This document shows positions 56,728 through 64,000 of a DNA stretch of 64,000 bases, one piece after another. The DNA is taken from positions 2,666,001 to 2,730,000 of the forward strand of contig NZ_CP162100.1 in NCBI RefSeq assembly GCF_040869035.1, read 5' to 3'. The translations under genes were made by a program, and so were the position numbers. Numbering within the stretch: position 1 is the first letter of the stretch; each line of letters begins with the position of its first letter. Origin of the DNA: Vibrio sp. NTOU-M3. GTDB taxonomy: Bacteria; Pseudomonadota; Gammaproteobacteria; Enterobacterales; Vibrionaceae. The notes below the pieces were generated by a model. That model worked only from the letters and a program-made list of their open reading frames with translations. It did not search any database and was not told where the DNA came from.

Positions 56728-56756
56728 TTGACCTGACGAATATGCACCATTACACT
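56728..56756 (+). promoter_or_regulatory. Probable luxR promoter
   Basis: TTGACC (56728-56733) and TACACT (56751-56756) are 17 bases apart, giving a leader of about 77 bases. The AT-rich segment just upstream (56690-56720, TTATTAACA...TGATTAT) loosely resembles LuxR-family operator half sites and may serve autorepression; that part is weak. Confidence 0.6.
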
Positions 56757-56808
56757 CATATAGCTTTAAGCACAATAATAAAATACTAAATAGGGCATAA
56801 GCCCACTA

Positions 56809-56828
56809 TAACAACTCAATTGGCAAGG
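56809..56828 (+). promoter_or_regulatory. Qrr small-RNA pairing site in the luxR leader
   Basis: TAACAACTCAATTGGCAAGG (56809-56828) is nearly the reverse complement of the conserved Qrr core (AGCCAACUGACGUUGUUA, from memory), with small mismatches. It overlaps the AAGGA ribosome site ahead of the ATG at 56840. Qrr RNAs with Hfq would block translation and destabilise this mRNA at low cell density. Confidence 0.75.
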
Positions 56829-56839
56829 ATTAATCTATT

Positions 56840-57454
56840 ATGGACACAATAGCTAAAAGACCGCGAACCCGTCTTTCTCCACAAAAACGTAAGCAACAAC
56901 TGATGGAAATTTCATTAGAAGTGTTTGCTCGTAGAGGAATTGGGCGTGGTGGTCACGCCGATATTGCTGAAATCGCTCAGGTTTCAGTTGCAACGGTATT
57001 TAACTACTTCCCAACTCGAGAAGACTTAGTTGACGACGTTCTCAATTATGTAGTTCGTCAATTCTCTAACTTCTTATCAGACAACATTGACCTCGACTTA
57101 CCTGCTCGTGAGAATTTACAAAATCTCACTTCAGCGATGGTTGAGCTTGTCGTCAATGACTGCCACTGGCTAAAAGTATGGTTTGAATGGAGTGCATCAA
57201 CACGTGATGAAGTTTGGCCGTTATTTGTAACGACTAACCGTACCAACCAACTTCTAGTACAAAATATGTTTGTCAAAGCAATAGAACGTGGTGAAGTATG
57301 TGATGAGCACGATCCTGCAGATCTTGCGACGCTTTTCCACGGTATCTGCTACTCATTGTTTGTTCAATCAAACCGAGTACATAACCAAAAAGCGATTGAG
57401 AAACTCACTCAAAGCTACCTAGATATGCTTTGCATTTACAAGCATGATCAGTAA
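56840..57454 (+). CDS. luxR: LuxR/HapR/OpaR-family quorum-sensing master regulator
   Basis: This TetR-type transcription factor controls high-cell-density behaviour in Vibrio. The 204 residues have the N-terminal helix-turn-helix GHADIAEIAQVSVATVFNYFP (about 38-58), preceded by the basic arm RPRTRLSPQKRKQQ, and a helical ligand-binding and dimer domain. The sequence is very close to V. harveyi LuxR, V. parahaemolyticus OpaR and V. vulnificus SmcR through the first 60 residues and around WLKVWFEWSASTRDEVWPLFV. It diverges near the C terminus (YLDMLCIYKHDQ), so the name depends on species. Its leader carries a Qrr-like site. A terminator follows 17 bases after the stop. Confidence 0.95.
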   Translation: MDTIAKRPRTRLSPQKRKQQLMEISLEVFARRGIGRGGHADIAEIAQVSVATVFNYFPTREDLVDDVLNYVVRQFSNFLSDNIDLDLPARENLQNLTSAMVELVVNDCHWLKVWFEWSASTRDEVWPLFVTTNRTNQLLVQNMFVKAIERGEVCDEHDPADLATLFHGICYSLFVQSNRVHNQKAIEKLTQSYLDMLCIYKHDQ

Positions 57455-57470
57455 AAGATCTTGTTGATCT

Positions 57471-57495
57471 AAAGCCAGCATTTCGCTGGCTTTTT
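57471..57495 (+). terminator. Terminator of luxR
   Basis: AAAGCCAGC (57471-57479) pairs with GCTGGCTTT (57485-57493), five-base loop, T-run to 57495. Confidence 0.9.
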
Positions 57496-57505
57496 AATCA
57501 GATAT

Positions 57506-57533
57506 AAAAAAACCGCTGCAATGCAGCGGTTTT
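57506..57533 (-). terminator. Terminator of the pdh operon (after lpd)
   Basis: CCGCTGCA (57513-57520) and TGCAGCGG (57522-57529) form a palindrome with seven T following on the minus strand (57512-57506). It also has T on the plus side. Confidence 0.88.
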
Positions 57534-57554
57534 AATTTATCTATCGATGAAAAA

Positions 57555-58982
57555 TTACTTTTTCTTCTTCGCTTTTGCATTTGGTAGGTCAGTGATTGTA
57601 CCTTCAAATACTTCTGCCGCTAAGCCCACTGATTCATGTAACGTTGGGTGAGCATGGATAGTCAGTGCGATGTCTTCTGCATCACAACCCATCTCGATTG
57701 CAAGGCCGATTTCACCAAGCAGTTCACCACCGTTAGTACCAACGATAGCACCACCAATAACACGGTGAGTCTCTTTATCAAAGATAAGCTTAGTCATACC
57801 GTCTGCACAGTCAGATGCGATTGCACGACCTGACGCAGCCCATGGGAATGTCGCTACTTCGTAGTTGATGCCTTCCGCTTTTGCTTCTTTCTCAGTTTTA
57901 CCAACCCATGCCACTTCTGGTTCAGTGTAAGCAATTGAAGGAATTACTTTCGGATCGAAGTAGTGCTTCTTACCCGCAATGACTTCTGCAGCAACGTGAC
58001 CTTCATGCACACCTTTGTGAGCAAGCATTGGTTGACCAACGATATCGCCGATAGCAAAGATATGAGGCACGTTAGTGCGCATCTGCTTATCAACGTTGAT
58101 GAAGCCGCGCTCGTCGATTTCTAGACCCGCTTTCTCACCGTCGATAAGCTGGCCGTTAGGCACACGACCGATAGCAACAAGAACAGCATCGTAGCGCTCA
58201 GCTTCTGCTGGTGCTTTCTTGCCTTCCATTGAAACGTAGATACCGTCTTCTTTCGCTTCAACTGCCGTTACTTTGGTTTCTAGCATTAGGTTGAACTTGT
58301 TCTTGATACGCTTAGTGTACACTTTCACGATATCTTTATCCGCAGCTGGGATAACTTGGTCGAACATTTCAACAACGTCGATTTGAGAACCTAGCGAGTG
58401 ATAAACCGTACCCATTTCTAGGCCGATGATACCACCACCCATGATCAGAAGTTTTCCAGGAACTTCTTTCAGCTCTAGCGCGTCTGTTGAGTCCCAGATA
58501 CGTGGATCTTCATGAGGAATAAATGGCAGCTTGATTGGACGAGAGCCCGCAGCAACGATCGCGTTGTCAAAGTTAACAACTGTTTTGCCTTCTTCGCCTT
58601 CCACTTCAATCGTGTTAGGACCAGTGAATTTACCAAAACCATTAACCACGTTCACTTTACGCATCTTCGCCATACCGCCAAGACCGCCAGTCAATTGGTT
58701 AATAACTTTCTCTTTCCACTTACGGATTTTATCGATATCAGTTTGAGGTTCGCCGAATACGATGCCGTGTTCTGCTAACGCTTTTGCTTCTTCGATAACT
58801 TTAGATACGTGTAGAAGTGCTTTTGATGGGATACAACCCACATTTAGACACACACCACCAAGAGTGCTGTAACGCTCGATAAGAACAGTGTCCAGACCTA
58901 AGTCTGCACAACGGAATGCAGCGGAGTAACCAGCAGGACCGGCACCAAGTACTACTACCTGGGCTTTAATTTCTTTGCTCAT
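57555..58982 (-). CDS. lpd: Dihydrolipoyl dehydrogenase (E3)
   Basis: E3 reoxidises dihydrolipoyl groups of the pyruvate and 2-oxoglutarate dehydrogenase complexes, passing electrons to NAD. The 475 residues show the FAD motif VVLGAGPAGYSAAFRCADLG and the redox-active disulfide in GGVCLNVGCIPSK. The NAD-binding GGGIIGLEMGTVYHSLG is present, with the second FAD segment IFAIGDIVGQPMLAHK and the C-terminal catalytic HAHPTLHE. A basic tail ends the protein. The 268 bases between aceF and this gene probably include a separate promoter, as in E. coli. Confidence 0.97.
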   Translation of the reverse strand: MSKEIKAQVVVLGAGPAGYSAAFRCADLGLDTVLIERYSTLGGVCLNVGCIPSKALLHVSKVIEEAKALAEHGIVFGEPQTDIDKIRKWKEKVINQLTGGLGGMAKMRKVNVVNGFGKFTGPNTIEVEGEEGKTVVNFDNAIVAAGSRPIKLPFIPHEDPRIWDSTDALELKEVPGKLLIMGGGIIGLEMGTVYHSLGSQIDVVEMFDQVIPAADKDIVKVYTKRIKNKFNLMLETKVTAVEAKEDGIYVSMEGKKAPAEAERYDAVLVAIGRVPNGQLIDGEKAGLEIDERGFINVDKQMRTNVPHIFAIGDIVGQPMLAHKGVHEGHVAAEVIAGKKHYFDPKVIPSIAYTEPEVAWVGKTEKEAKAEGINYEVATFPWAASGRAIASDCADGMTKLIFDKETHRVIGGAIVGTNGGELLGEIGLAIEMGCDAEDIALTIHAHPTLHESVGLAAEVFEGTITDLPNAKAKKKK

Positions 58983-59207
58983 TTTGACCTCTTGTAGTCA
59001 TTATCCCTAACAGGCTGAGTAGGTATTGATTCGATTTGTTTTACGTGTGGTTTGTTTTAAACATTATTTTCAGACCGCCAACAGTTTACAGAGATGTTAA
59101 TGGTGTGAAAAGTAAATCAATTTAGCCTGTGAGCTAGACGACAATTCGCTTGAGAATCCCTCAACTCTTGTAAGGGATAGCTGGCAAATCATCGCTATTT
59201 TATTAAC

Positions 59208-59231
59208 AGAGGCGGCTCAGTTGCCGCCTCT
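59208..59231 (-). other. Hairpin after aceF
   Basis: AGAGGCGGC (59208-59216) pairs perfectly with GCCGCCTCT (59223-59231), six-base loop. On the minus strand no clean T-run follows, so it may only partly terminate or may stabilise the aceEF mRNA before lpd. Confidence 0.65.
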
Positions 59232-59250
59232 AAAATCATCTAAATCCGAA

Positions 59251-61140
59251 TTAAAGAACTAGACGACGAATGTCTGATAGCGCACCATTTAGGAAAGTAA
59301 TAAAGCGCGCACCTTCAGCACCATCGATCACACGGTGGTCGTATGATAGAGAAAGTGGAAGCTGTAGGCGAGGTTCGAATTCTTTACCGTTCCATACAGG
59401 TTTCATTTCAGACTTAGACACACCAAGGATACCAACTTCTGGCGCGTTTACGATTGGCGTAAATGCTGTGCCACCGATACCACCAAGGCTTGAGATTGTG
59501 AAACAACCACCTTGCATGTCAGCCGCAGTTAGCTTACCAGCACGTGCTTTCTTAGAAACAGCCATTAGCTCTTCAGATAGCTCGTAGATGCCTTTCTTGT
59601 TCACGTCTTTAAATACAGGAACAACTAGGCCGTTAGGCGTATCTACTGCGATACCGATGTTCACGTATTTCTTCAGAATGATGCTTTCGCCATCTTCAGA
59701 TAGAGAAGAATTGAACGCAGGGAACGCTTCAAGCGCTTTAGCCGCTGCTTTCATGATGAACACAAGTGGCGTGATCTTCATGCCAGTGTCTTTCTTCGCT
59801 TCAATAGCGTTCTGCTCTTTACGGAATGCTTCTAGCTCAGTGATGTCAGCGTTGTCCCACTGTGTAACGTGAGGGATCATTACCCAGTTACGGTGTAGGT
59901 TAGCACCTGAGATCTTCTTGATCTTAGAAAGCTTCTGAACTTCAGTCTCACCAAACTTGCTGAAGTCAACTTTTGGCCAAGGTAGTAGACCAAGAGCAGC
60001 ACCGTCGCTTTTGCCAGATGCTACAGCACCAGACTCAAGACGCTTAAGTGCATCTTTAACGTAAGCTTGAACGTCTTCTTTTAGGATACGGCTCTTACGA
60101 CCAGTACCTTTAACCTTAGATAGGTTAACGCCAAATTCACGAGCAAGACGACGAACAACCGGAGACGCGTGTGCGTAATCGTTGTTTTCTTGGAAATCGT
60201 TCGCTGCAGGTGCCGCCGCTGGAGCTTCAGCTTTTGGTGCAGGTGCAGCTGGAGCAGGTGCTGCCGCTTGAGCTGGAGCCGCTGCAGGAGCAGGTGCTGC
60301 GCCTTCAACAACGAAAGTCATGATTAGAGAGCCAGTCGTTACTTTGTCGCCTTCAGCAATCTTGATCTCTTTAACTGTACCTGCAAATGGTGCTGGTACT
60401 TCCATAGAAGCTTTGTCGCCTTCAACAGTGATTAGAGATTGCTCTTCTTCTACTGTATCGCCAACTTTAACCATGATCTCAGTAACTTCTACTTCGTCAC
60501 CGCCGATATCTGGAACGTTAACTTCTTTTTCTGCTGATGCCGCAGGAGCTGCTGCTGGAGCCGCTTCAACTGCAGGAGCAGCTGCTACTGGCGCACCAGA
60601 ACCTGCTACTTCGAATACCATCACAAGAGATCCAGTTGTTACTGAATCACCTTCAGCAATCTTGATCTCTTTAACCGTACCTGCAAATGGTGCTGGTACT
60701 TCCATAGAAGCTTTGTCGCCTTCTACAGTTAGAAGTGATTGCTCTTCTTCTACTGCATCGCCAACTTTAACCATGATTTCAGTAACTTCGACTTCGTCAC
60801 CACCGATATCAGGAACGTGAACTTCTTTAAGCTCTGCCGCTGCTGCTGGAGCTGGAGCCGCTGCTGGAGCTGCTTCTGCCGCAGGAGCAGGTGCAGCGTC
60901 AGCTGCACCCTCGGCTTCGAAAATCATGATAAGAGAACCAGTCGTAACAGAATCACCTTCTGCTACTTTGATTTCTTTAACAATACCTGCTTGAGACGCT
61001 GGAACTTCCATAGAAGCTTTGTCGCCTTCAACAGTGATCAGAGACTGTTCTTCTTCAACCTTGTCGCCAACGCTTACAAGAATCTCAGTAACTTCAACCT
61101 CATCCGCACCGATGTCAGGTACATTAATTTCGATTGCCAT
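59251..61140 (-). CDS. aceF: Dihydrolipoyllysine acetyltransferase (E2) with three lipoyl domains
   Basis: E2 forms the core of the pyruvate dehydrogenase complex and transfers acetyl groups to CoA. The 629 residues hold three lipoyl domains (about 1-77, 107-178 and 207-278) with lipoyl lysines K41, K143 and K243, each in [10 protein letters not shown]. Ala/Pro-rich linkers join them. The E3/E1-binding domain lies near 323-360 ([16 protein letters not shown]). The C-terminal catalytic domain has H602 and D606 in DHRVIDG. Lipoyl domains two and three are almost identical in protein and DNA. It lies between aceE and lpd. Confidence 0.97.
   Translation of the reverse strand: MAIEINVPDIGADEVEVTEILVSVGDKVEEEQSLITVEGDKASMEVPASQAGIVKEIKVAEGDSVTTGSLIMIFEAEGAADAAPAPAAEAAPAAAPAPAAAAELKEVHVPDIGGDEVEVTEIMVKVGDAVEEEQSLLTVEGDKASMEVPAPFAGTVKEIKIAEGDSVTTGSLVMVFEVAGSGAPVAAAPAVEAAPAAAPAASAEKEVNVPDIGGDEVEVTEIMVKVGDTVEEEQSLITVEGDKASMEVPAPFAGTVKEIKIAEGDKVTTGSLIMTFVVEGAAPAPAAAPAQAAAPAPAAPAPKAEAPAAAPAANDFQENNDYAHASPVVRRLAREFGVNLSKVKGTGRKSRILKEDVQAYVKDALKRLESGAVASGKSDGAALGLLPWPKVDFSKFGETEVQKLSKIKKISGANLHRNWVMIPHVTQWDNADITELEAFRKEQNAIEAKKDTGMKITPLVFIMKAAAKALEAFPAFNSSLSEDGESIILKKYVNIGIAVDTPNGLVVPVFKDVNKKGIYELSEELMAVSKKARAGKLTAADMQGGCFTISSLGGIGGTAFTPIVNAPEVGILGVSKSEMKPVWNGKEFEPRLQLPLSLSYDHRVIDGAEGARFITFLNGALSDIRRLVL
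60307..60822 (-). repeat. Tandem 300-base repeat coding for lipoyl domains 2 and 3
   Basis: Segments 60307-60522 and 60607-60822 are offset by exactly 300 bases and nearly identical. For example 60361-60420 and 60661-60720 differ at only one position that I can find. The first lipoyl domain (about 60910-61140) is a more distant copy. Recombination between the copies could change domain number. Confidence 0.9.
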
Positions 61141-61170
61141 TGCTTATTTACCTTCTAGTTAAGCGCTGTA

Positions 61171-63834
61171 TTAAGCGTAAAGTGGGTTTGTTTTTTCAGT
61201 GTCGATGTTGAACTTAGCAATTGCTTCAGCAACAACAGACTTCTCAACATCACCACGTTTCGCTAGTTCAGTTAGTGCTGCAACGACCACGTAGCCTGCA
61301 TTAACTTCGAAGTGACGACGTAGGTTCTCACGGCTGTCTGAGCGACCGAAGCCGTCAGTACCAAGAACTTTGTAAGACTCAGTTGGCATGAATGCACGTA
61401 CTTGCTCAGCGTAGTTCTTCATGTAATCCGTCGCAGCGATTGCTGGTTCGTTACCAAGAACAGTAGTGATGTAAGGCACTTTCGCTTCAGCTTCTGGGTG
61501 AAGCATGTTGTAACGCTCTGCATTTTGACCATCACGAGTTAGCTCGTTGAATGAAGTTACAGAGAACACGTCAGATGCTACGCCGTACTCTTCGCTTAGG
61601 ATAGTCGCTGCTTTACGTACTTCGTTCATGATAGTACCAGAGCTCATTAGCTGAACTTTACCCTTAGCACCTTCGTGAGACTCAAGCTTGTAGATACCTT
61701 TACGGATGCCTTCTTCAGCACCTTCTGGCATTGCTGGCATTGCGTAGTTTTCATTCATTACTGTTAGGTAGTAGTAAATGTTTTCTTGCTCAGGACCGTA
61801 CATACGACGGATACCATCTTGCATGATTACTGCTAGCTCGTAAGCGAATGTTGGGTCGTAAGAGATACAGTTCGGGATAGTGTTCGCTTGAATGTGCGAG
61901 TGACCATCTTCGTGCTGTAGACCTTCACCGTTCAGTGTTGTACGACCAGCTGTAGCACCGAGTAGGAAGCCACGAGCTTGTTGGTCACCTGCTAGCCATG
62001 CCATGTCACCAATACGTTGGAAACCGAACATTGAGTAGTAGATGTAGAACGGGATCATTGGCAGATCGTTTGTGCTGTAAGAAGTAGCAGCAGCAACCCA
62101 AGATGCCATTGAACCTAGTTCGTTGATACCTTCTTGAAGAACTTGGCCTGATGTTGCTTCTTTGTAGTAAGAAACGATGCCTTTATCTTCAGGTGTGTAT
62201 TCTTGACCGTCTGGGTTGTAGATACCCACTTGACGGAATAGACCTTCCATACCGAACGTACGCGCTTCATCACAGATGATAGGAACGATGTTCTTACCGA
62301 TGTTCTTGTCTTTAAGCAGGATGTTCAACGTACGTACGTAAGCCATAGTCGTTGAGATTTCACGCTTCTGAGCACCAAGTAGAGGAGCAAACTCTTCTAG
62401 CTCAGGTACTTTGAACTCTTGTGTGAACTTAGGTAGACGCTGTGGCGTGTAACCTTTCAGAGCTTTACGACGAGCATGTAGGTATTCGTACTCAGCAGAA
62501 CCTTCTTCCAGTTTTAGGTAAGGCAGTTCAGCTACTTTCTCATCAGAAAGAATGTCTTGCAGACCTAGACGATCACGTAGGTATTGTACGTGAGTCATGT
62601 CCATCTTCTTAACACCGTGAGCGATGTTCTTACCTTCAGCCGCTTCACCCATGCCGTAACCTTTAACAGTCTTAGCTAGGATTACTGTTGGCTTGCCGTT
62701 TGTTTCTTTTGCATTGTTAAATGCAGCAAACAGCTTAGAAGAATCGTGACCACCACGCTTCAATTCGAAGATTTGGTCGTCAGTCATGTCTGCAACTAGT
62801 GCAGCAGTCTCAGGGTACTTACCAAAGAAGTGCTCACGTACGTATGCGCCATCTTTAGATTTGAATGTTTGGTAGTCGCCATCGATCGTTTCGTTCATAA
62901 GCTGTAGTAGCTTACCAGTCGTATCTTTAGCTAGTAGCGCATCCCAGTTGTTACCCCAGATAACTTTAACTACGTTCCAACCTGCACCTTTGAATAGACC
63001 TTCAAGTTCTTGAATGATCTTGCCGTTACCCATTACAGGGCCATCTAGACGCTGAAGGTTACAGTTGATTAGGAAACATAGGTTGTCTAGTTTCTCACGC
63101 GCAGCGAAAGAAATTGCACCACGTGATTCTGGCTCATCCATCTCACCGTCGCCTAGGAAAGCGTAGACACGTTGAGCAGATGTATCTTTAAGGCCACGGC
63201 CGTTTAGGTACTTAAGGAAACGTGCTTGGTAAATAGCAGAGATAGGACCAAGACCCATAGATACTGTTGGGAACTGCCAGAACTCAGGCATCAGTTTAGG
63301 GTGTGGGTATGAAGGAACACCTTTACCGTCTACTTCTTGACGGAAGTTATCTAGCTGCTCTTCAGTTAGACGACCTTCAACGAATGCACGAGAGTAGATA
63401 CCCGGTGAGATGTGACCTTGGTAGTAAACTAGATCGCCACCGTCCGTCTCGTTTGGAGCACGGAAGAAGTGGTTGAAACAAACTTCGTAGAACGCTGCTG
63501 CTGACTGGTAAGAAGCCATGTGACCACCTAGGTCTAGGTCTTTCTTAGAAGCACGCAATACGATCATGATTGCGTTCCAGCGAATAATCGAACGAATACG
63601 ACGCTCAAGAGTTACGTCACCAGGGTAAGCTGGTTCTTGTGCAGCTGGAATCGTGTTGATGTAGTTTGTGTTGATGCCAGTTGGCATATCAACGCCGTCT
63701 AGACGTGCTTTTTCTAGAACGGTTTCTAGTAGAAACTGTGCACGTTCTACACCTTCTTCACGAACAACGGATTCAAGGGCTTGTAGCCAATCTTGAGTTT
63801 CCAGTGCATCTACGTCATGCTTCATGTCAGACAT
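61171..63834 (-). CDS. aceE: Pyruvate dehydrogenase E1 component (homodimeric)
   Basis: E1 decarboxylates pyruvate with thiamine diphosphate and acetylates E2. The 887 residues agree with the homodimeric AceE type (E. coli 887). The thiamine-diphosphate motif runs from GDGEMDEPESRGAI to the later NCNLQRLDGPVMGN, and HGVKKMDM and EDGHSHIQANTIPNC are conserved. It starts with ATG preceded by AAGGA. It lies 50 bases after the pdhR stop and 30 bases ahead of aceF, so pdhR-aceE-aceF form a transcription unit. Confidence 0.97.
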   Translation of the reverse strand: MSDMKHDVDALETQDWLQALESVVREEGVERAQFLLETVLEKARLDGVDMPTGINTNYINTIPAAQEPAYPGDVTLERRIRSIIRWNAIMIVLRASKKDLDLGGHMASYQSAAAFYEVCFNHFFRAPNETDGGDLVYYQGHISPGIYSRAFVEGRLTEEQLDNFRQEVDGKGVPSYPHPKLMPEFWQFPTVSMGLGPISAIYQARFLKYLNGRGLKDTSAQRVYAFLGDGEMDEPESRGAISFAAREKLDNLCFLINCNLQRLDGPVMGNGKIIQELEGLFKGAGWNVVKVIWGNNWDALLAKDTTGKLLQLMNETIDGDYQTFKSKDGAYVREHFFGKYPETAALVADMTDDQIFELKRGGHDSSKLFAAFNNAKETNGKPTVILAKTVKGYGMGEAAEGKNIAHGVKKMDMTHVQYLRDRLGLQDILSDEKVAELPYLKLEEGSAEYEYLHARRKALKGYTPQRLPKFTQEFKVPELEEFAPLLGAQKREISTTMAYVRTLNILLKDKNIGKNIVPIICDEARTFGMEGLFRQVGIYNPDGQEYTPEDKGIVSYYKEATSGQVLQEGINELGSMASWVAAATSYSTNDLPMIPFYIYYSMFGFQRIGDMAWLAGDQQARGFLLGATAGRTTLNGEGLQHEDGHSHIQANTIPNCISYDPTFAYELAVIMQDGIRRMYGPEQENIYYYLTVMNENYAMPAMPEGAEEGIRKGIYKLESHEGAKGKVQLMSSGTIMNEVRKAATILSEEYGVASDVFSVTSFNELTRDGQNAERYNMLHPEAEAKVPYITTVLGNEPAIAATDYMKNYAEQVRAFMPTESYKVLGTDGFGRSDSRENLRRHFEVNAGYVVVAALTELAKRGDVEKSVVAEAIAKFNIDTEKTNPLYA

Positions 63835-63884
63835 GGCGATCTATCCTTCTGTTGGTTGGATCTAGTTACTTAAGTAACGCTTCT

Positions 63885-64000
63885 TTATGAATCGTTACCT
63901 TGCTGAATTCGACGCAAAGAACGCTCTCGTCGAGACTCTTCACGAGTCAAATCCAACAATGTTTCTTCAATATAAGCCAAATGTGAATGACACATTTCAC
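63885..64000 (-). CDS. pdhR: Pyruvate dehydrogenase complex repressor PdhR, C-terminal part
   Basis: The minus strand ends a reading frame at TAA 63887-63885 that runs off the window edge. The readable part includes [19 protein letters not shown] and ends [13 protein letters not shown]. This matches the C terminus of the GntR/FadR-family repressor PdhR, which releases DNA when bound to pyruvate and governs aceEF-lpd. The DNA-binding domain and promoter lie outside the window. Confidence 0.9.
   Translation of the reverse strand, partial: EMCHSHLAYIEETLLDLTREESRRERSLRRIQQGNDS

Noticed and set aside
60320..60820. A 166-codon open frame on the plus strand, antisense to aceF
   Set aside because: It mirrors the repeated lipoyl domains, is low-complexity Ser/Thr/Ala-rich, and has no ribosome site; it is a shadow of aceF.

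Overview
The window is a piece of a Vibrio main chromosome, most likely a marine Vibrio outside the cholera group. The evidence is an OmpU-type porin, a LuxR/HapR/OpaR-family quorum-sensing master regulator with a Qrr-like pairing site in its leader, a complete chitobiose operon ending in an 801-residue chitobiose phosphorylase, and a gene order that matches the tyrS-to-lpd stretch I remember from V. cholerae chromosome I. Base composition is even and I see no insertion sequence, prophage, integron, CRISPR array, rRNA or tRNA. The species cannot be fixed from this sequence.

Layout. 1-6.2 kb: glmM, folP, ftsH and rlmE on the minus strand, yhbY divergent, then greA behind a leader with a terminator-like stem. 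6.7-13.5 kb: OmpU-like porin, dacB, a short CBS-less MgtE transporter with an elaborate leader (14-codon reading frame plus competing RNA pairings), a DUF454 membrane protein, tyrS and an M23 endopeptidase. 13.5-14.45 kb: a 0.9-kb stretch without an intact gene; in V. cholerae the chitin sensor gene chiS lies near here. 14.45-28.9 kb: the chitobiose operon (binding protein, two permeases, two ATPases, GH9 glucosaminidase, glucosamine kinase, GH20 hexosaminidase, GH94 phosphorylase, hexosamine phosphate mutase).

28.98-32.8 kb: fbpABC iron(III) uptake behind a Fur box. 33-34.7 kb: glnK-amtB, with a sigma-54-like promoter and an NtrC-like site that doubles as a terminator. 34.8-37.9 kb: acnB-yacL. 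38.2-45.3 kb: hrpB, mrcB (PBP1B) and a patatin/POTRA/barrel outer-membrane lipase. 45.4-51.3 kb: sfsA, dksA-gluQ, pcnB-folK-panB-panC. 51.4-53.1 kb: a YadGH-type exporter. 53.4-56 kb: a SulP transporter divergent from a beta-carbonic anhydrase, a likely bicarbonate pair. Then hpt, luxR, and the pyruvate dehydrogenase operon (lpd, aceF, aceE and the 3' end of pdhR, cut by the window edge).

How the genes work together. The chitobiose operon imports chitin disaccharides and splits them in the cytoplasm. Phosphorolysis by the GH94 enzyme yields GlcNAc-1-phosphate, which the mutase makes into GlcNAc-6-phosphate. Deacetylated sugars go through the GH9 enzyme and the kinase. Most remaining genes are housekeeping. 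The less ordinary content is regulatory RNA and DNA between genes: the mgtE leader, the greA leader, the palindromes before the chitobiose operon, the glnK control region and the luxR leader.
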